Assembly (NCBI RefSeq): GCF_000178855.1
Contig: NZ_ADVG01000003.1
Coordinates: 1,116,001 to 1,180,000, forward strand
Length of the DNA: 64,000 nt
Reading direction: 5' to 3'
DNA from: Ktedonobacter racemifer DSM 44963
GTDB taxonomy: Bacteria > Chloroflexota > Ktedonobacteria > Ktedonobacterales > Ktedonobacteraceae
Part shown: positions 33,928 through 42,812 of the stretch, piece by piece
Layout: each line of letters begins with the position of its first letter
Position numbering within the stretch: position 1 is the stretch's first letter
Translations under genes and position numbers: made by a program
The notes under the pieces: generated by a model
The model's database searches: none
The model's input: only the letters and a program-made list of their open reading frames with translations
Told to the model about the DNA's origin: nothing

Positions 33928-34941
33928 TTATCCCCAGCGCTGGCGCAGGCGGGGAAGAATCTCTTTGGCGTAGAGCTGTAGGAAGCGCGACTGATCGTCG
34001 CCGGGGGCGTGGAATATCAGGTGCGTAAAGCCCAGTTCGATGTAGGGACGAATCTGCTCTATGTGCTCATCGGGATCGCTGGAGACGAGCCAGCGGCGAT
34101 GGGCCTGGTCCTCAACACTTTTAGCCTTCTCCTCCATCTCACGGGCATCGTGGATGCTGACCTTATCCTCGGCGGGAAGCGCCAGGGCAGCCCAGATACG
34201 CGTATCCTTCAGGGCGCGATCCTTGTCGGTATCGAAGGAGACCTTGACCTCGATGGTGCGCTCGACGCTCTGCGGATCTTTGCCCGCGGCCCGCGCGCCC
34301 TCCTCCATCGCTGGCAACAACTTGTCGCGATAGAGCTCATCGCCCTTGCCGGAGGTGCAGATAAAGCCGTCGCCCTCGCGGCCCGCGAACTTGGCAGCCA
34401 CCGGGCCCCCCGCGCCGATATAGATGGGAACGGGCTGCTTGGGCTTATCATAGATAGTCGCGTTCAGCGTATGGTAATATTCTCCGTTAAAGGTTACCAT
34501 ATCTTCCTGCCAGAGCTGCTTGATCAGGCGTACCGACTCACGCAGGCGTGCCAGGCGCTCCTTGGCCTCGGGCCACTGCATACCTGTAACCGCGACCTCG
34601 TTTAGCGACTCACCGGAACCAACACCCAGAATGAAGCGTCCAGGATACATCAAACCCAGTGTGCCAAAGGCCTGGGCGACAACCGCGGGCTGATAGCGGA
34701 AGGTAGGCGTCAGGACACTGGTGCCCAGGACGATCTTTTTAGTACGCTCAGCCGCAGAGCCAAGCCAGGAGAGCGCGAAGGGCGCGTGCCCATTGGTATG
34801 GCGCCAGGGTTGGAAGTGATCACTGATCCAGACGCTATCAAATCCCAGGTCCTCCGCCTCAACCGTGAAATCGAGCAGTTCGCGTGGACCAAACTGCTCC
34901 GCGGATGCTTTATAGCCAAACTTCAAACGAGAAGTACTCAT
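33928..34941 (-). CDS. fgd: F420-dependent glucose-6-phosphate dehydrogenase
   Basis: Luciferase-like TIM-barrel enzyme of 337 residues that oxidises glucose 6-phosphate to 6-phosphogluconolactone and reduces coenzyme F420. It matches the well-studied mycobacterial FGD1 closely along its length: LKFGYKASAEQFGPREL, SDHFQPWRH, APFALSW, LGTSVLTPTFRYQPAVVAQAF, GVGSGESLNE, YIGAGGPVAAKFAGR, GDGFICTSGKG and LIFHAPGDDQ. Conserved His, Trp and Glu near the F420 site are kept. AAGGAG lies 10 bases before the ATG at 34941. It supplies F420H2 to oxidoreductases such as the PPOX-class enzyme at 25525. A related hexose phosphate or alcohol substrate cannot be excluded in this phylum. Confidence 0.92.
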   Translation of the reverse strand: MSTSRLKFGYKASAEQFGPRELLDFTVEAEDLGFDSVWISDHFQPWRHTNGHAPFALSWLGSAAERTKKIVLGTSVLTPTFRYQPAVVAQAFGTLGLMYPGRFILGVGSGESLNEVAVTGMQWPEAKERLARLRESVRLIKQLWQEDMVTFNGEYYHTLNATIYDKPKQPVPIYIGAGGPVAAKFAGREGDGFICTSGKGDELYRDKLLPAMEEGARAAGKDPQSVERTIEVKVSFDTDKDRALKDTRIWAALALPAEDKVSIHDAREMEEKAKSVEDQAHRRWLVSSDPDEHIEQIRPYIELGFTHLIFHAPGDDQSRFLQLYAKEILPRLRQRWG

Positions 34942-35135
34942 CGATATATTTCTCCTTCTAGCAAGCAAGTGCCTACTGGCAGTAGACAATATTTATTTTG
35001 CCTCTGTCAACCGTTTTGCTGCGTATAGATGAGCCTCAAAAATCTGTTTCCATTATACACACGCACTGGCATATGGATAAGAACACGGGCAAGGTGAGCA
35101 TTTATGCCCGTGCCTGCGACACGTGACAAACATAG

Positions 35136-35180
35136 TGAAGCACGCGCTTACATATGTCCTATATGTAAACGCGTGCTTCA
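35136..35180. repeat. 20-bp hairpin of the AAGCACGCG repeat family
   Basis: Arms TGAAGCACGCGCTTACATAT (35136-35155) and its near complement (35161-35180) differ at one position; loop GTCCT. The core AAGCACGCG plus TTACATAT/ATATGTAA also occurs around 48100-48160, and the core alone at 133-154 and 51564-51578. It lies between the end of the second amidase and the F420 enzyme promoter side. Confidence 0.65.
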
Positions 35181-35198
35181 GCAGAGAGGCACCTCGCG

Positions 35199-36992
35199 TT
35201 AACTGACGATAGTGACAGCACTTGCAGGCACAAAGGCCTGGCGATGGTTATAGTTAATTTCATACCAGAGCTTGCTGGTACCATCCTCAACGATGCTATA
35301 CGCGGAGACAAAGGTCGCACCAGTTGGCGCATCCCCGATATAGTAGGAGTTGCTGGTGGTCGGTCGGCCAGAGACCTGGGCCGCTTTGCTACCTTTGCCC
35401 GTCAGCTTGATGACATGCGCGTTGGCGCCAGAAAGGGTGTTCTCGACCGCAGACCCGGCTGGAATGGCTAACCATGCCTGCTTTGCGTGGGCCATATGGG
35501 TTGGCGTGAAGTTGGGATCTTGCTCACCATACCAGATCTGGTAGAGCGTATCGCCCGTGCCTGCAGGATCCTTTACCTTGCTGGTATAGGCATAGCTGAT
35601 CCTGGCCTCGACATTGCTGCCAACGCCTGTGGAAGAGCCATTATCGGGGTTGGGGATAACGCTCGACGCGGTACTGGCATGCGTGTACAGCGTGAAGAAG
35701 GTGTGATTTGCTCTTGTCTCCGTTCCGTTCTGACCATACGGCGCCTTGCCGGTCGCGGGATTGACAGTGACGACGTTCGCCTTGCTACTGGTGGGCGCTG
35801 CGGCAACCCCCTGTTGCTGAATCAAGCTAAAGTAATAGGGCCAGAGCCAGTAGGGACCCGGGTCTTCGTGATTGGGAACCGAGCCCAGGGTCGGCGAAGG
35901 TATGGTCCCATGCGAAAGGATATGATCGTGCTCCAGGGATATATGATACTTATTCAATAAGTACGCCACCAGTTTGGCTGAGGCCAGGTACTCGGTCGCG
36001 TTATACCACTGATAGCCCGTGGCATCAAAGCCCGCATGCTCTATACCGATTGTATGCTGGTTATACCAGTAATTTCCGGCATGATAGGCGATATCCTTCT
36101 CGTGCAGCAATTGATAGACGGTACCATCGCCTCCGACCACATAGTGAATGCTGACGCCGCTATTGGGGTCCTGGAAGACATTCAATCCATCCTGGGCGCT
36201 CCCCTCAATGTCGTGGATCACGATATCAGAGATGCTATAAGCTCCAGGGCGTTTGGCGGATTCATAGGTACAGGGGCTACCGCTGGAGACCACGTTGCAA
36301 TCAAACGTCGTGGGATTAACAATACAATCGACGGCGCCGGGATATTCCACGTTACCGTCTCTACTACAGCCAGTGGGCAGCGTGGCGGTCGCCAGGGACT
36401 TTGCCTCCAGGTGAGGCGCCATCACGTTCTGGGGCGCAAGCGTTACCAGTTCTTGATTCTCGGCCCGGGCCTGAAAGCCCTGGCGTAAGAGACGATAGAC
36501 CTCATCAACATACATCTGCGCAGTCGACCCGGTCGTCGCGTTACTATAAAGAGCCGTGGCATCGGCCCAGTCAGCTAGCGTTTTAGGAAGCGTATGGGTC
36601 GGTGATAGCTTTAAGGCATTCTGCCGGAGGATAGCAGCGCCTCCACGAATGTTTGTAACAAGGTCATTCTGTAATTGAGAAGTACTGACATGCAGATCTT
36701 GTGCAGCCTGATCCAATGTGTTCTGCCTCTTGTTTTTGACCAGATGCATGCAGCCGTACCCCTGGTCGATACTGGGCGTACCATCATGCATGCTTAAACG
36801 CCCCTCCATGTAACAGAGGGCCTGTAAGAGCGGCACAGGCACGCCCGTTTCATGAGAAGCCTGCTGAAAAGCCTGGTTCACAGACGGACTACTGGCTGCA
36901 TATGAATGAGAGAAACTAAGACTGCTAAGGGTGAGAAGCAAACTGAGGCCCATGAGCGTCTTTAGCGCCGCCCATAAAATACGGTTGTTCAC
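35199..36992 (-). CDS. Secreted N-acetylmuramoyl-L-alanine amidase, second paralogue
   Basis: 597 residues, same architecture as the protein at 18120-19934. A signal peptide (LKTLMGLSLLLTLSSLSF to SYAAS) precedes the shared N-terminal domain (LCYMEGRLSMHDG, GYGCMHLVK, LHVSTSQL), an Amidase_2 domain with IVIHDIEGSAQDGL, HYVVGGDGTVYQLL, NQHTIGIEHAG and LSHGTIPSP followed by NHEDPGPYW, and C-terminal SH3-like segments (YQIWYGEQD, LWYEINYNHRQAFV). Zinc-binding His/Glu/His positions are kept. The ATG at 36992 follows GAAAGGAGTC. The pair probably shares one job in wall remodelling, with different timing; identity is moderate, so the duplication is old. Confidence 0.85.
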   Translation of the reverse strand: MNNRILWAALKTLMGLSLLLTLSSLSFSHSYAASSPSVNQAFQQASHETGVPVPLLQALCYMEGRLSMHDGTPSIDQGYGCMHLVKNKRQNTLDQAAQDLHVSTSQLQNDLVTNIRGGAAILRQNALKLSPTHTLPKTLADWADATALYSNATTGSTAQMYVDEVYRLLRQGFQARAENQELVTLAPQNVMAPHLEAKSLATATLPTGCSRDGNVEYPGAVDCIVNPTTFDCNVVSSGSPCTYESAKRPGAYSISDIVIHDIEGSAQDGLNVFQDPNSGVSIHYVVGGDGTVYQLLHEKDIAYHAGNYWYNQHTIGIEHAGFDATGYQWYNATEYLASAKLVAYLLNKYHISLEHDHILSHGTIPSPTLGSVPNHEDPGPYWLWPYYFSLIQQQGVAAAPTSSKANVVTVNPATGKAPYGQNGTETRANHTFFTLYTHASTASSVIPNPDNGSSTGVGSNVEARISYAYTSKVKDPAGTGDTLYQIWYGEQDPNFTPTHMAHAKQAWLAIPAGSAVENTLSGANAHVIKLTGKGSKAAQVSGRPTTSNSYYIGDAPTGATFVSAYSIVEDGTSKLWYEINYNHRQAFVPASAVTIVS

Positions 36993-37479
36993 GGCAGACT
37001 CCTTTCATCTATCTCCACTCTTTTCATCTTTTCACGTCACGATATACGCGCCGCTGAAAGAAAGCAGAGGCTGCCCCGTGTAGAGAAATAGGGATTACTA
37101 CGTCTGTACGAAAGGATAACATGTTGTCATACTTGTACGTTGCTGGCGAAATTCAGTGTCATCCCCCTGCAAACACTGAAATGGTTCACCTTGTGTATTT
37201 AAATACCACAGTTTATTATCTTTTTCAATGTTTCTATTCTGCGTATTCCATGGTCTTACGCAGTTTTATGTTTTTGTGTATGGCTCGATACTATAAAAGT
37301 ACTCATCCCCATATCCCCTATATATAGACACGCGTTTCAGTAGCGTTGAACTTTCCTTGACTTACGACCTCTTTATTTTTACACTGTATTTATATGTGCA
37401 AATCTAAGGATACGGGGTATGACTTTTGGGTTAACTTCTTGTAGCGCTGGTTGTTTTTAGTTTGTGGAAAGGAATCTTT
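36993..37479. other. Divergent intergenic region, amidase / C39 peptidase
   Basis: About 490 AT-rich bases. No convincing gene; a short open frame at 37121-37327 has neither a ribosome site nor a recognisable product. A forward promoter is present at 37357-37385. Confidence 0.5.
37357..37385 (+). promoter_or_regulatory. Promoter of the C39-like peptidase gene
   Basis: TTGACT (37357-37362) and TACACT (37380-37385) are separated by exactly 17 bases. They lie about 95 bases upstream of the ATG at 37480. Confidence 0.6.
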
Positions 37480-38841
37480 ATGTTCCAATCTCGAACGTCC
37501 TCTTATTTGCGACAACTGGGTATCGCGACGTTGCTCGCGCTCTTTTGTCTAACGCTCGCCCTGGGGCAAAGCACCCATGCAGCCACAGCCAAATCAGGTA
37601 AAGGGCAGAGCCAGTACGATGAGTTCTGGCAGCAGAGCAGTTCCAGTGACTTCTCGACCTGGGCCCTCAATGGCGTCGCTGTCTCTTCCAGTGGGACAGT
37701 CACCCTCTCGCCGCACGCAGGCCTGAGCTGCACCACAGACGCGACAGATGGGGGCAGCACCAGCTTTGATGCCACATCTCAGCTCTGCCAGGGCCAGGAC
37801 CCTTACGCAGCTGGAGCCTACAACGGCAATAACTACTACAATGGCGGCTCTTTCTACTACGGCACCATCACCTCACCCATACACACGACCGCGCAGACCT
37901 TTACTGATCTCGTCGCCTCCTGGGACGCCACAACGCCCACAGGAACCTGGATTGAGACCCATGTGCGCGTCCTCAAGAACGGCACCTGGACGCACTGGTA
38001 CAAGCTCCCCATCTGGGCCAGCGACTTCAGCACCATTAAGCGCCACAGCATCAACGGGCAGTCTGACACTACCGGCAACGTGGCAACGGACACCTTCCAA
38101 ACCGGTTCACTGCCCGCCAGCGCGTACCAACTCTCCCTCACACTCTTTACGACCTCACCTTCGACGACCTTGAGCTTGCGCCGTGTCGCCGCTATCGTCT
38201 CCTATAACTCCACGACTGCGCCCACTGTCAACCCCGACCAGAGCGTGTGGGGAACCAACCTGAATGTACCTCAGCGCTCGCAGATGCTGCCCGAATACCA
38301 GGGCCTGGGATATGGTGGCGGTGGTGAGGTCTGGTGTAGCCCGACCTCAACCAGCATGATCCTGGCCTACTGGTCCACGGTCCTCAATCAGCCGGACCTC
38401 AATCAGACCGTGCCGGACACCGCTCGCGATACCTATGACTACACCTACCAGGGCACGGGCAACTGGCCCTTTAATACCGCCTATGCCGGATCGCATGGCC
38501 TGCATGCCTATGTCACACGTATGTACTCCATGAGCCAGATCGAGCAATGGATCAAGGCTGGTGTGCCTATCGCGATCAGTATCGCCTACAAAAAAGGCGA
38601 GCTGCCCGGCACGCCCATCCCCAGCTCCAGTGGTCACCTGCTGGTAGTCCGTGGCTTTTCCTCGACCGGCGACGTCATCACCAATGATCCCGCCGCCTCC
38701 ACCGATGCCGGAGTGCAGATCACCTACAGCCGCTCCGCCCTCCAGGCTGTCTGGCTCAAGTACTCCTATGGCACCGTGTATGTCATGTATCCTGAGAGCT
38801 GGACGACTCCCACCACCGACCGCCTGACAAATTGGTCATAA
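37480..38841 (+). CDS. Secreted C39-like cysteine peptidase
   Basis: About 453 residues. Signal peptide (YLRQLGIATLLALFCLTLAL ending near HAATA). The first half is a beta-rich domain (FYYGTITSPIHTTAQTFTDLVASW landmarks) resembling a carbohydrate- or substrate-binding module. The second half is a C39-like peptidase fold: catalytic Cys in GEVWCSPTSTSMIL, His in GHLLVVRGFSSTG and Asp/Asn in VITNDPAA. GGAAAGG precedes the ATG at 37480, and a clear promoter lies 95 bases upstream. Secreted members of this type cut bacteriocin leaders or cell-wall peptides; the substrate here is unknown. A near-perfect long hairpin follows the gene. Confidence 0.85.
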   Translation: MFQSRTSSYLRQLGIATLLALFCLTLALGQSTHAATAKSGKGQSQYDEFWQQSSSSDFSTWALNGVAVSSSGTVTLSPHAGLSCTTDATDGGSTSFDATSQLCQGQDPYAAGAYNGNNYYNGGSFYYGTITSPIHTTAQTFTDLVASWDATTPTGTWIETHVRVLKNGTWTHWYKLPIWASDFSTIKRHSINGQSDTTGNVATDTFQTGSLPASAYQLSLTLFTTSPSTTLSLRRVAAIVSYNSTTAPTVNPDQSVWGTNLNVPQRSQMLPEYQGLGYGGGGEVWCSPTSTSMILAYWSTVLNQPDLNQTVPDTARDTYDYTYQGTGNWPFNTAYAGSHGLHAYVTRMYSMSQIEQWIKAGVPIAISIAYKKGELPGTPIPSSSGHLLVVRGFSSTGDVITNDPAASTDAGVQITYSRSALQAVWLKYSYGTVYVMYPESWTTPTTDRLTNWS

Positions 38842-38886
38842 AGAGATAGCTGGGGGAAGTGACCACCCCTCTCTTTAAGGTCTACA

Positions 38887-38956
38887 GTAATACTGAAGAA
38901 TGCTCAAAGCAGATTGGCGATATTGCCAATCGACTTTGAACATTCTTCAGTATTGC
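38887..38956. terminator. 32-bp hairpin with four mismatches after the C39 gene
   Basis: Arms 38887-38918 and 38925-38956, loop GATATT; 28 of 32 positions pair. Similar in size to the perfect hairpins elsewhere but with substitutions, as if an older member of the same class. Confidence 0.6.
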
Positions 38957-39059
38957 ACCACAAGCCTGTTTTGCTCGCTCAAAAAATCGCTGTTTCCTTC
39001 CTGTTTTTTGTAACGTGATTGGGTAAGAGTGATTGGCCTCTCAATGAAAGGAGACAGTA

Positions 39060-39275
39060 ATGGCAGAAAGTGTATATAAGGTGATTCAACTGGTAGGTAC
39101 CAGCAACGAATCATGGGAGAAAGCTGCCGCAGCCACTATTGAACAAGCCTCACAAACCTTAAGAGATTTACGCGTCGCGCGCATTGTTGAGCAAGACATC
39201 CATATCGAACCCGGGAAATCTCTAACCTACCGGGTCAAGATGGAACTCTCCTTCAAGTACGAGGAGGGCACATAA
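39060..39275 (+). CDS. Dodecin family flavin-binding protein
   Basis: 71-residue dodecamer-forming protein that stores or buffers riboflavin, FMN or lumichrome. Family features: VYKVIQLVGTSNESWEKAAAATIEQA with the flavin-stacking Trp, LRVARIVEQDIHIEPG, and the final strand YRVKMELSFKYEE. AAAGGAGA lies 5 bases before the ATG. It is a single-gene unit flanked by hairpins. The function fits a flavin- and F420-rich metabolism but no direct link to neighbours is visible. Confidence 0.92.
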   Translation: MAESVYKVIQLVGTSNESWEKAAAATIEQASQTLRDLRVARIVEQDIHIEPGKSLTYRVKMELSFKYEEGT

Positions 39276-39338
39276 TCAGCGGTCAGATAAGCTGCTCAGG
39301 CCGATCACTGAATAGCTTTAGCTGATGATGAAAATGAG

Positions 39339-39365
39339 TGGTCCACTGGCCAGATCAGTGGACCA
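39339..39365 (+). terminator. 10-bp hairpin after the dodecin gene
   Basis: TGGTCCACTG (39339-39348) pairs with CAGTGGACCA (39356-39365), loop of 7 bases. There is no U tract. Located 64 bases after the dodecin stop. Confidence 0.4.
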
Positions 39366-39588
39366 TCAGAGAAGGCTACGACTATGAGACATTCGGCGCA
39401 GCCGCGAAGGCGCTTAGATAGTATTGGCGTGGGAATTGGTGCTCTGACGCTCCTATCACTGCACTTGAGTGCTCCTCAAAATACACACGGAGGGTCGTCT
39501 CCAGGCGATGCTTATAGTATGCTTTTACCACCAGGATGAGTGCAGTTATTCCAACGCAAACGTCGTTATGAAAAGCAAGGAAGACATC

Positions 39589-39885
39589 ATGACCAGCATG
39601 AATGCAACTCTAAGGCGGCCCAGTGCTTACTTACCGATAGCAATGTCATTAGTGGCCCTGGCCCTGGTGCTAGGTTACGTTGCGATATTCTGCGTTACCC
39701 ATGAGGCCGATGAGGGAGCAGCCGCCCATATCTGGCAACTACTCATGGTTCTACAGGTACCAATCATAGCATTCTTCGCCATCAAATATTTCCCGCAACA
39801 GCCCAGGCAAGCGTTGCTGGTTCTAGCTCTCCAAATTGTCGCCGCGCTTGCGGCCTGTGCCCCTGTTTTCTTCCTCAAACTATAG
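39589..39885 (+). CDS. Small three-helix membrane protein
   Basis: 98 residues, not recognised. Three hydrophobic helices are visible (AYLPIAMSLVALALVLGYVAIF, HIWQLLMVLQVPIIAFFAIKYF, ALLVLALQIVAALAACAPVFFL), and the N-terminus is short and basic. AAGGAAG lies 5 bases before the ATG at 39589; the frame is open further upstream (to 39469) but without a site. The 200 bases before it show no gene. It precedes the interrupted gene at 39907 on the same strand by 21 bases, so the two may have formed an operon. Confidence 0.65.
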   Translation: MTSMNATLRRPSAYLPIAMSLVALALVLGYVAIFCVTHEADEGAAAHIWQLLMVLQVPIIAFFAIKYFPQQPRQALLVLALQIVAALAACAPVFFLKL

Positions 39886-40230
39886 CTTCACCTCAACGCT
39901 TATCTTATGAATATCTATAGAAAGCAAAACTATATGAAATACACACAAGAATTCTTTGGCCTTCAACTGGTTTTCGCGCAGAAGATGGCGGAGCTTGGAG
40001 GATATCCCTTCGCCGAAAGTATACGGCGCAATACAGCCATGTACCGTATCCTGGGCCTGGATTGGGACCTCGATCCCGCTCACCCACGCTGGCAGACGTG
40101 TATTCAGGGATTGCCTACCCAGGAAGATGCCACACCCTGGACATATCGCTTTTACCTGGAGAACGTTGAGGACATCCCTGAATATACCCTGCCGCGCTGG
40201 GGCTGCTTCTCCTACGACTATACAGTATCT

Positions 40231-41613
40231 TAAAATGATGACCACTATGCCTAGAAGTCATCCGTTCAGACGGCCAGCCGTCTAGGGAGAACTGCGGCTC
40301 CCGCTACTCCTCGCCCCACTTGCAAAGGGTCGGAGCTACTTTTGCGTAAGATGTTGTAGGATCCGTTGATATCTGCATGAATGAGGCGTCCATCCCTGGC
40401 GCGATACCAACTGCGAGCAAGACGCTTGCCTGAGAACACCGGCTTCTCAGCAGCGTTGGCCTCATAGGTTGGAAGAGGGTCGCCGTCCAGAAAGCTTGCC
40501 TTGCTGGTGTAGCTTTCTTCCTGAAGGATGACCCTGATCCCAACCAGGTGCGCTTTGTAGGTCAACTGCTCAATGAAACGAGCATGGGGAAGCTGCACAA
40601 ACTGCTGGTTGTTCCTGCGCCCCATGCTCACCTCTTGTTTCCACAAGGGGTTCTTGCCAATCACCAGCGTTCCAATGCCTTCGCCCACCAGCAGATCAAT
40701 GATCCGACGGCTGGCCGTGTGCAGATACGCATCCACACGGCGATTGCGCTTCGTCGTCACACGATCCAACTGGCGTGAAGTGTATCGGTTCTCATGCGCG
40801 AGGCGCTGCTGCTGCTTAGCGCGCTCTTTGTTGTAGGACTGATTCAGGCTTTTGAGGGGTTTGCCACTCACCAGGCGAGGCACAAAGCCGGGCTTGTCGC
40901 TGGTGATGGCTGCGAGCACATTGACGCCCACATCCACGGCTGCCCGAAGCTGTGGGTTGACCGCAGCCGGTTGGATCTCCTGCTCATAGACCACCTCCAC
41001 CATGTAGCCATCAGCGCGTGGAACGATGCGAACCTGCCGGATGGCTTCCCAGGTGATCTGAGTTGCGATCTCGATGGGAAGTCCTGATGGGACCAGCTTG
41101 CCTGTGCGCTTGAATACCCTCTTGCCCAGGGCTTTTTTCTCGTAGATGAGCATGAAGCGGCCCTTGGTCTTGTCTTGATAGCCAGGGATCTTGGGGCGTC
41201 CCGTGAAGGCAGAGGGGTCTTCGCGATAGGCCTCCATCACGCGCAAAAAAGCTGACCCAGTTGTGGTGGAGCTGAATGAGGATGGCATTACTGACTTTGC
41301 GAGGGAGGGCACAATAGGCCTCGTGGTGTTTCAATCGATGGAAGATGGCAGCGTAGGGCAGGTAGGTTCTCTCGTGAATGAAGGCTTGTCGGATCTGGTA
41401 ATTGGCCTGATTATAGAGGTTTTTGGAGGCAAAAGCTGCCCGATCAATGATGGCAAAGCGTGCATCCTGATAACGAATGAGATGTCGTTCGACCAACTGC
41501 ACCTGGTGCCTCCTCCTTTTCCAACAACACGTCCTTCGTGTCGGTGAGCCTCTCTTGGCGTTTCATGCAAGAACATTCTTTCTAACGAAACTCTACCAGA
41601 GATGTCTCCATTT
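40231..41613 (-). mobile_element. IS605-type element carrying only tnpB
   Basis: The ~1383-bp element is bounded by the restored reading frame of the host gene. On the minus strand its left end directly follows TTGAC (41614-41618 complement), a motif of the kind used as target/TAM by this group (TTGAT in ISDra2). Its right end closes with a hairpin (GATGAC..GTCATC) and ATTTTA. No tnpA gene is present, so it cannot move alone. The last tnpB codons plus the right end (about 40231-40400) should form the omega RNA, with a guide running from 40230 downwards. Exact ends could shift by a base or two. Confidence 0.75.
40266..41502 (-). pseudogene. tnpB: TnpB (IS605 OrfB) RNA-guided nuclease, one frameshift
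   Basis: The N-terminal part (41502 to about 41240: MQLVERHLIRY, KNLYNQANYQIRQAF, NAILIQLHHNWVSF) and the rest (FTGRPKIPGYQDKTKGRF, RuvC Asp in AVDVGVNVLAAIT, final Asp in HADINGSYNILRK) lie in different frames. Removing one T from a run of six near 41245 restores the frame and gives NWVSFLRVMEAYREDPSAF, as expected for the family. The second RuvC acid is not in the usual place (LVIGKNPLWKQ lacks it); a Glu in LQEESYTSKASF is the likely substitute. The zinc-finger cysteines are absent. Either inactive, a sequencing error, or made by slippage on the T run. Confidence 0.85.
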
Positions 41614-42099
41614 GTCAATATCCGGTATGATTCCTTGGAAACGTTTATCACACCCAAAACCGGGGTTATCCACATCCACTTCGGCAACCTGGACTTCTCA
41701 GGCTATGGTCCCCTGAGTCATCAGCGCAGAGAGGCCCGTCTGGCCGATCTCTGGTCCATGTTCTCGCATATCAAGCGCTTCCATCCCGAGGCTCGGTTGG
41801 TCCACGGCTCCTCCTGGCTCTATAACCGCGAGGCCTACACACGCCTCTTCCCCCAGGAATATGCCCAATCAGCCACGCCCTACAAAGTTAGACTGATTGG
41901 GCGTGGCCTCTGGGGCCAGTTCCTGCGCCACACAGGCGAGGTCAGTGAGCCGCTGGTCGCGCAATTTCTAGAAAACGTCCAACGGCTCACCTCAATAGAA
42001 GACCTCTACGCCTGCTTCCCCTACCAGCTCATGCTTACCGAGGCACTTATTGAGCTATTTTATGACCTGTATGGCATCCCTACTCCTGCATAATAATGA

Positions 42100-42137
42100 C
42101 CACGGGTCCTGGCCCCTCATGGGACCAGGACCCGTGG
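42100..42137. terminator. 13-bp hairpin after the interrupted gene
   Basis: CCACGGGTCCTGG (42100-42112) pairs with 42125-42137, loop of 12 bases. It begins 7 bases after the stop of the interrupted gene. There is no U tract. Confidence 0.5.
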
Positions 42138-42812
42138 CTCTAAGGAGGTCAGGACGGTATCTGCTTGGGTATTGGTGTCGGCGTCGCATACGGGTCAATG
42201 TTCTGGTCGTCACCGTAGGCAAAAATCTTTGTCTTTAGATCTCTTCAAGCATACGTTTATAACGAATTAGAAAGGTGTAGATAATCTTTTCAGGCAAGTC
42301 TCACGAGTAAGGAGTCTGAGCCCAAAGATCCTCCCATAGACAAAAAATGCACCGCAAAACGGTGCATCCCTTATAGTACACTATGGGCAGAAGCGTAAGC
42401 GTTTTCTATGAGGAAGCAGAGTTGAGGAGTCTGTCAAGTATTTTGTGGTGCACCCTTTAACGGGTGAATGTGTAGCCTGAAAAGGCTCATCTGGATACCG
42501 ACGCGAGGGGGAAGTGGTCTGCGTTGAGGAGTGGCACTCCTTGAGGTGGAAAGCCCACTGACAATGTACCGACCTCTTTGAGCCGAACGAAGAGAAGGGC
42601 TACCCCTGCGATCTATGCTGACGAAAGAAACCTGTGTTTGAAGCGTCTTTTTAAAGCTAAGCACTATTTACCTGGATTTGATATTATCTTATAATATCTC
42701 TTGCTTCCACATCTTTAGCTTAAAATCAACATGCATCAGCTTATGACGGGCATTTGCACAAGAACGCGAACATAATATTATTCAGTGCCTTTGGCAGGAA
42801 AGGTAAGTACTA
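42138..42812. other. Long intergenic region with a structured segment
   Basis: About 675 bases without an intact gene. The plus strand near 42160-42223 can encode the end of a small glycine-zipper membrane peptide (GICLGIGVGVAYG) up to a TAG, but has no start codon, so it may be a gene relic. Bases 42346-42367 form a small hairpin (TGCACCG / CGGTGCA). The compact stem-rich part at 42440-42640 is listed separately. Confidence 0.4.
42440..42640 (+). ncRNA. Structured-RNA candidate, possibly an omega-RNA-like relic
   Basis: A series of short stems closely spaced on one strand: CACCC/GGGTG (42451-42466), AGCCT/AGGCT (42474-42487), AGGAG/CTCCT (42527-42541) and GTGG/CCAC (42546-42558), followed by ACCGACCTCTTTGAG. 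The style resembles the 3' ends of TnpB-type elements, but the last hairpin is incomplete and no tnpB lies directly upstream. A minus-strand open frame here is Arg/Ser-rich and unlikely to be a protein. Could also be an unrelated small RNA. Confidence 0.3.

Larger units (their letters stand above)
39907..42093 (+). pseudogene. Gene of unknown function split by a TnpB element
   Basis: Two parts of one reading frame: 39907-40230 (108 codons, ending FSYDYTVS) and 41614-42093 (159 codons plus stop, beginning VNIRYDSLET). Joining 40230 directly to 41614 gives an unbroken frame, DYTVS-VNIRYDS, of about 267 residues. The product is not recognised. It has GGYPFAESIRRNTAMYRILGL, PRWGCFSYDY, HFGNLDFSGYGPLSHQRRE and FHPEARLVHGSSWLYNREAY, rich in aromatic and charged residues, with no signal peptide or span. 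The insertion truncates the first part at an immediate TAA. An alternative is that the second part is still translated from ATG 41602, but it has no clear ribosome site. Confidence 0.8.

Noticed and set aside
37121..37327. 68-codon open frame upstream of the C39 gene
   Set aside because: No ribosome site, AT-rich intergenic composition and no protein-like features.
42434..42664. Minus-strand 76-codon open frame
   Set aside because: Arg/Ser-rich without a ribosome site; the same DNA folds into several short stems on the plus strand, which explains it better.
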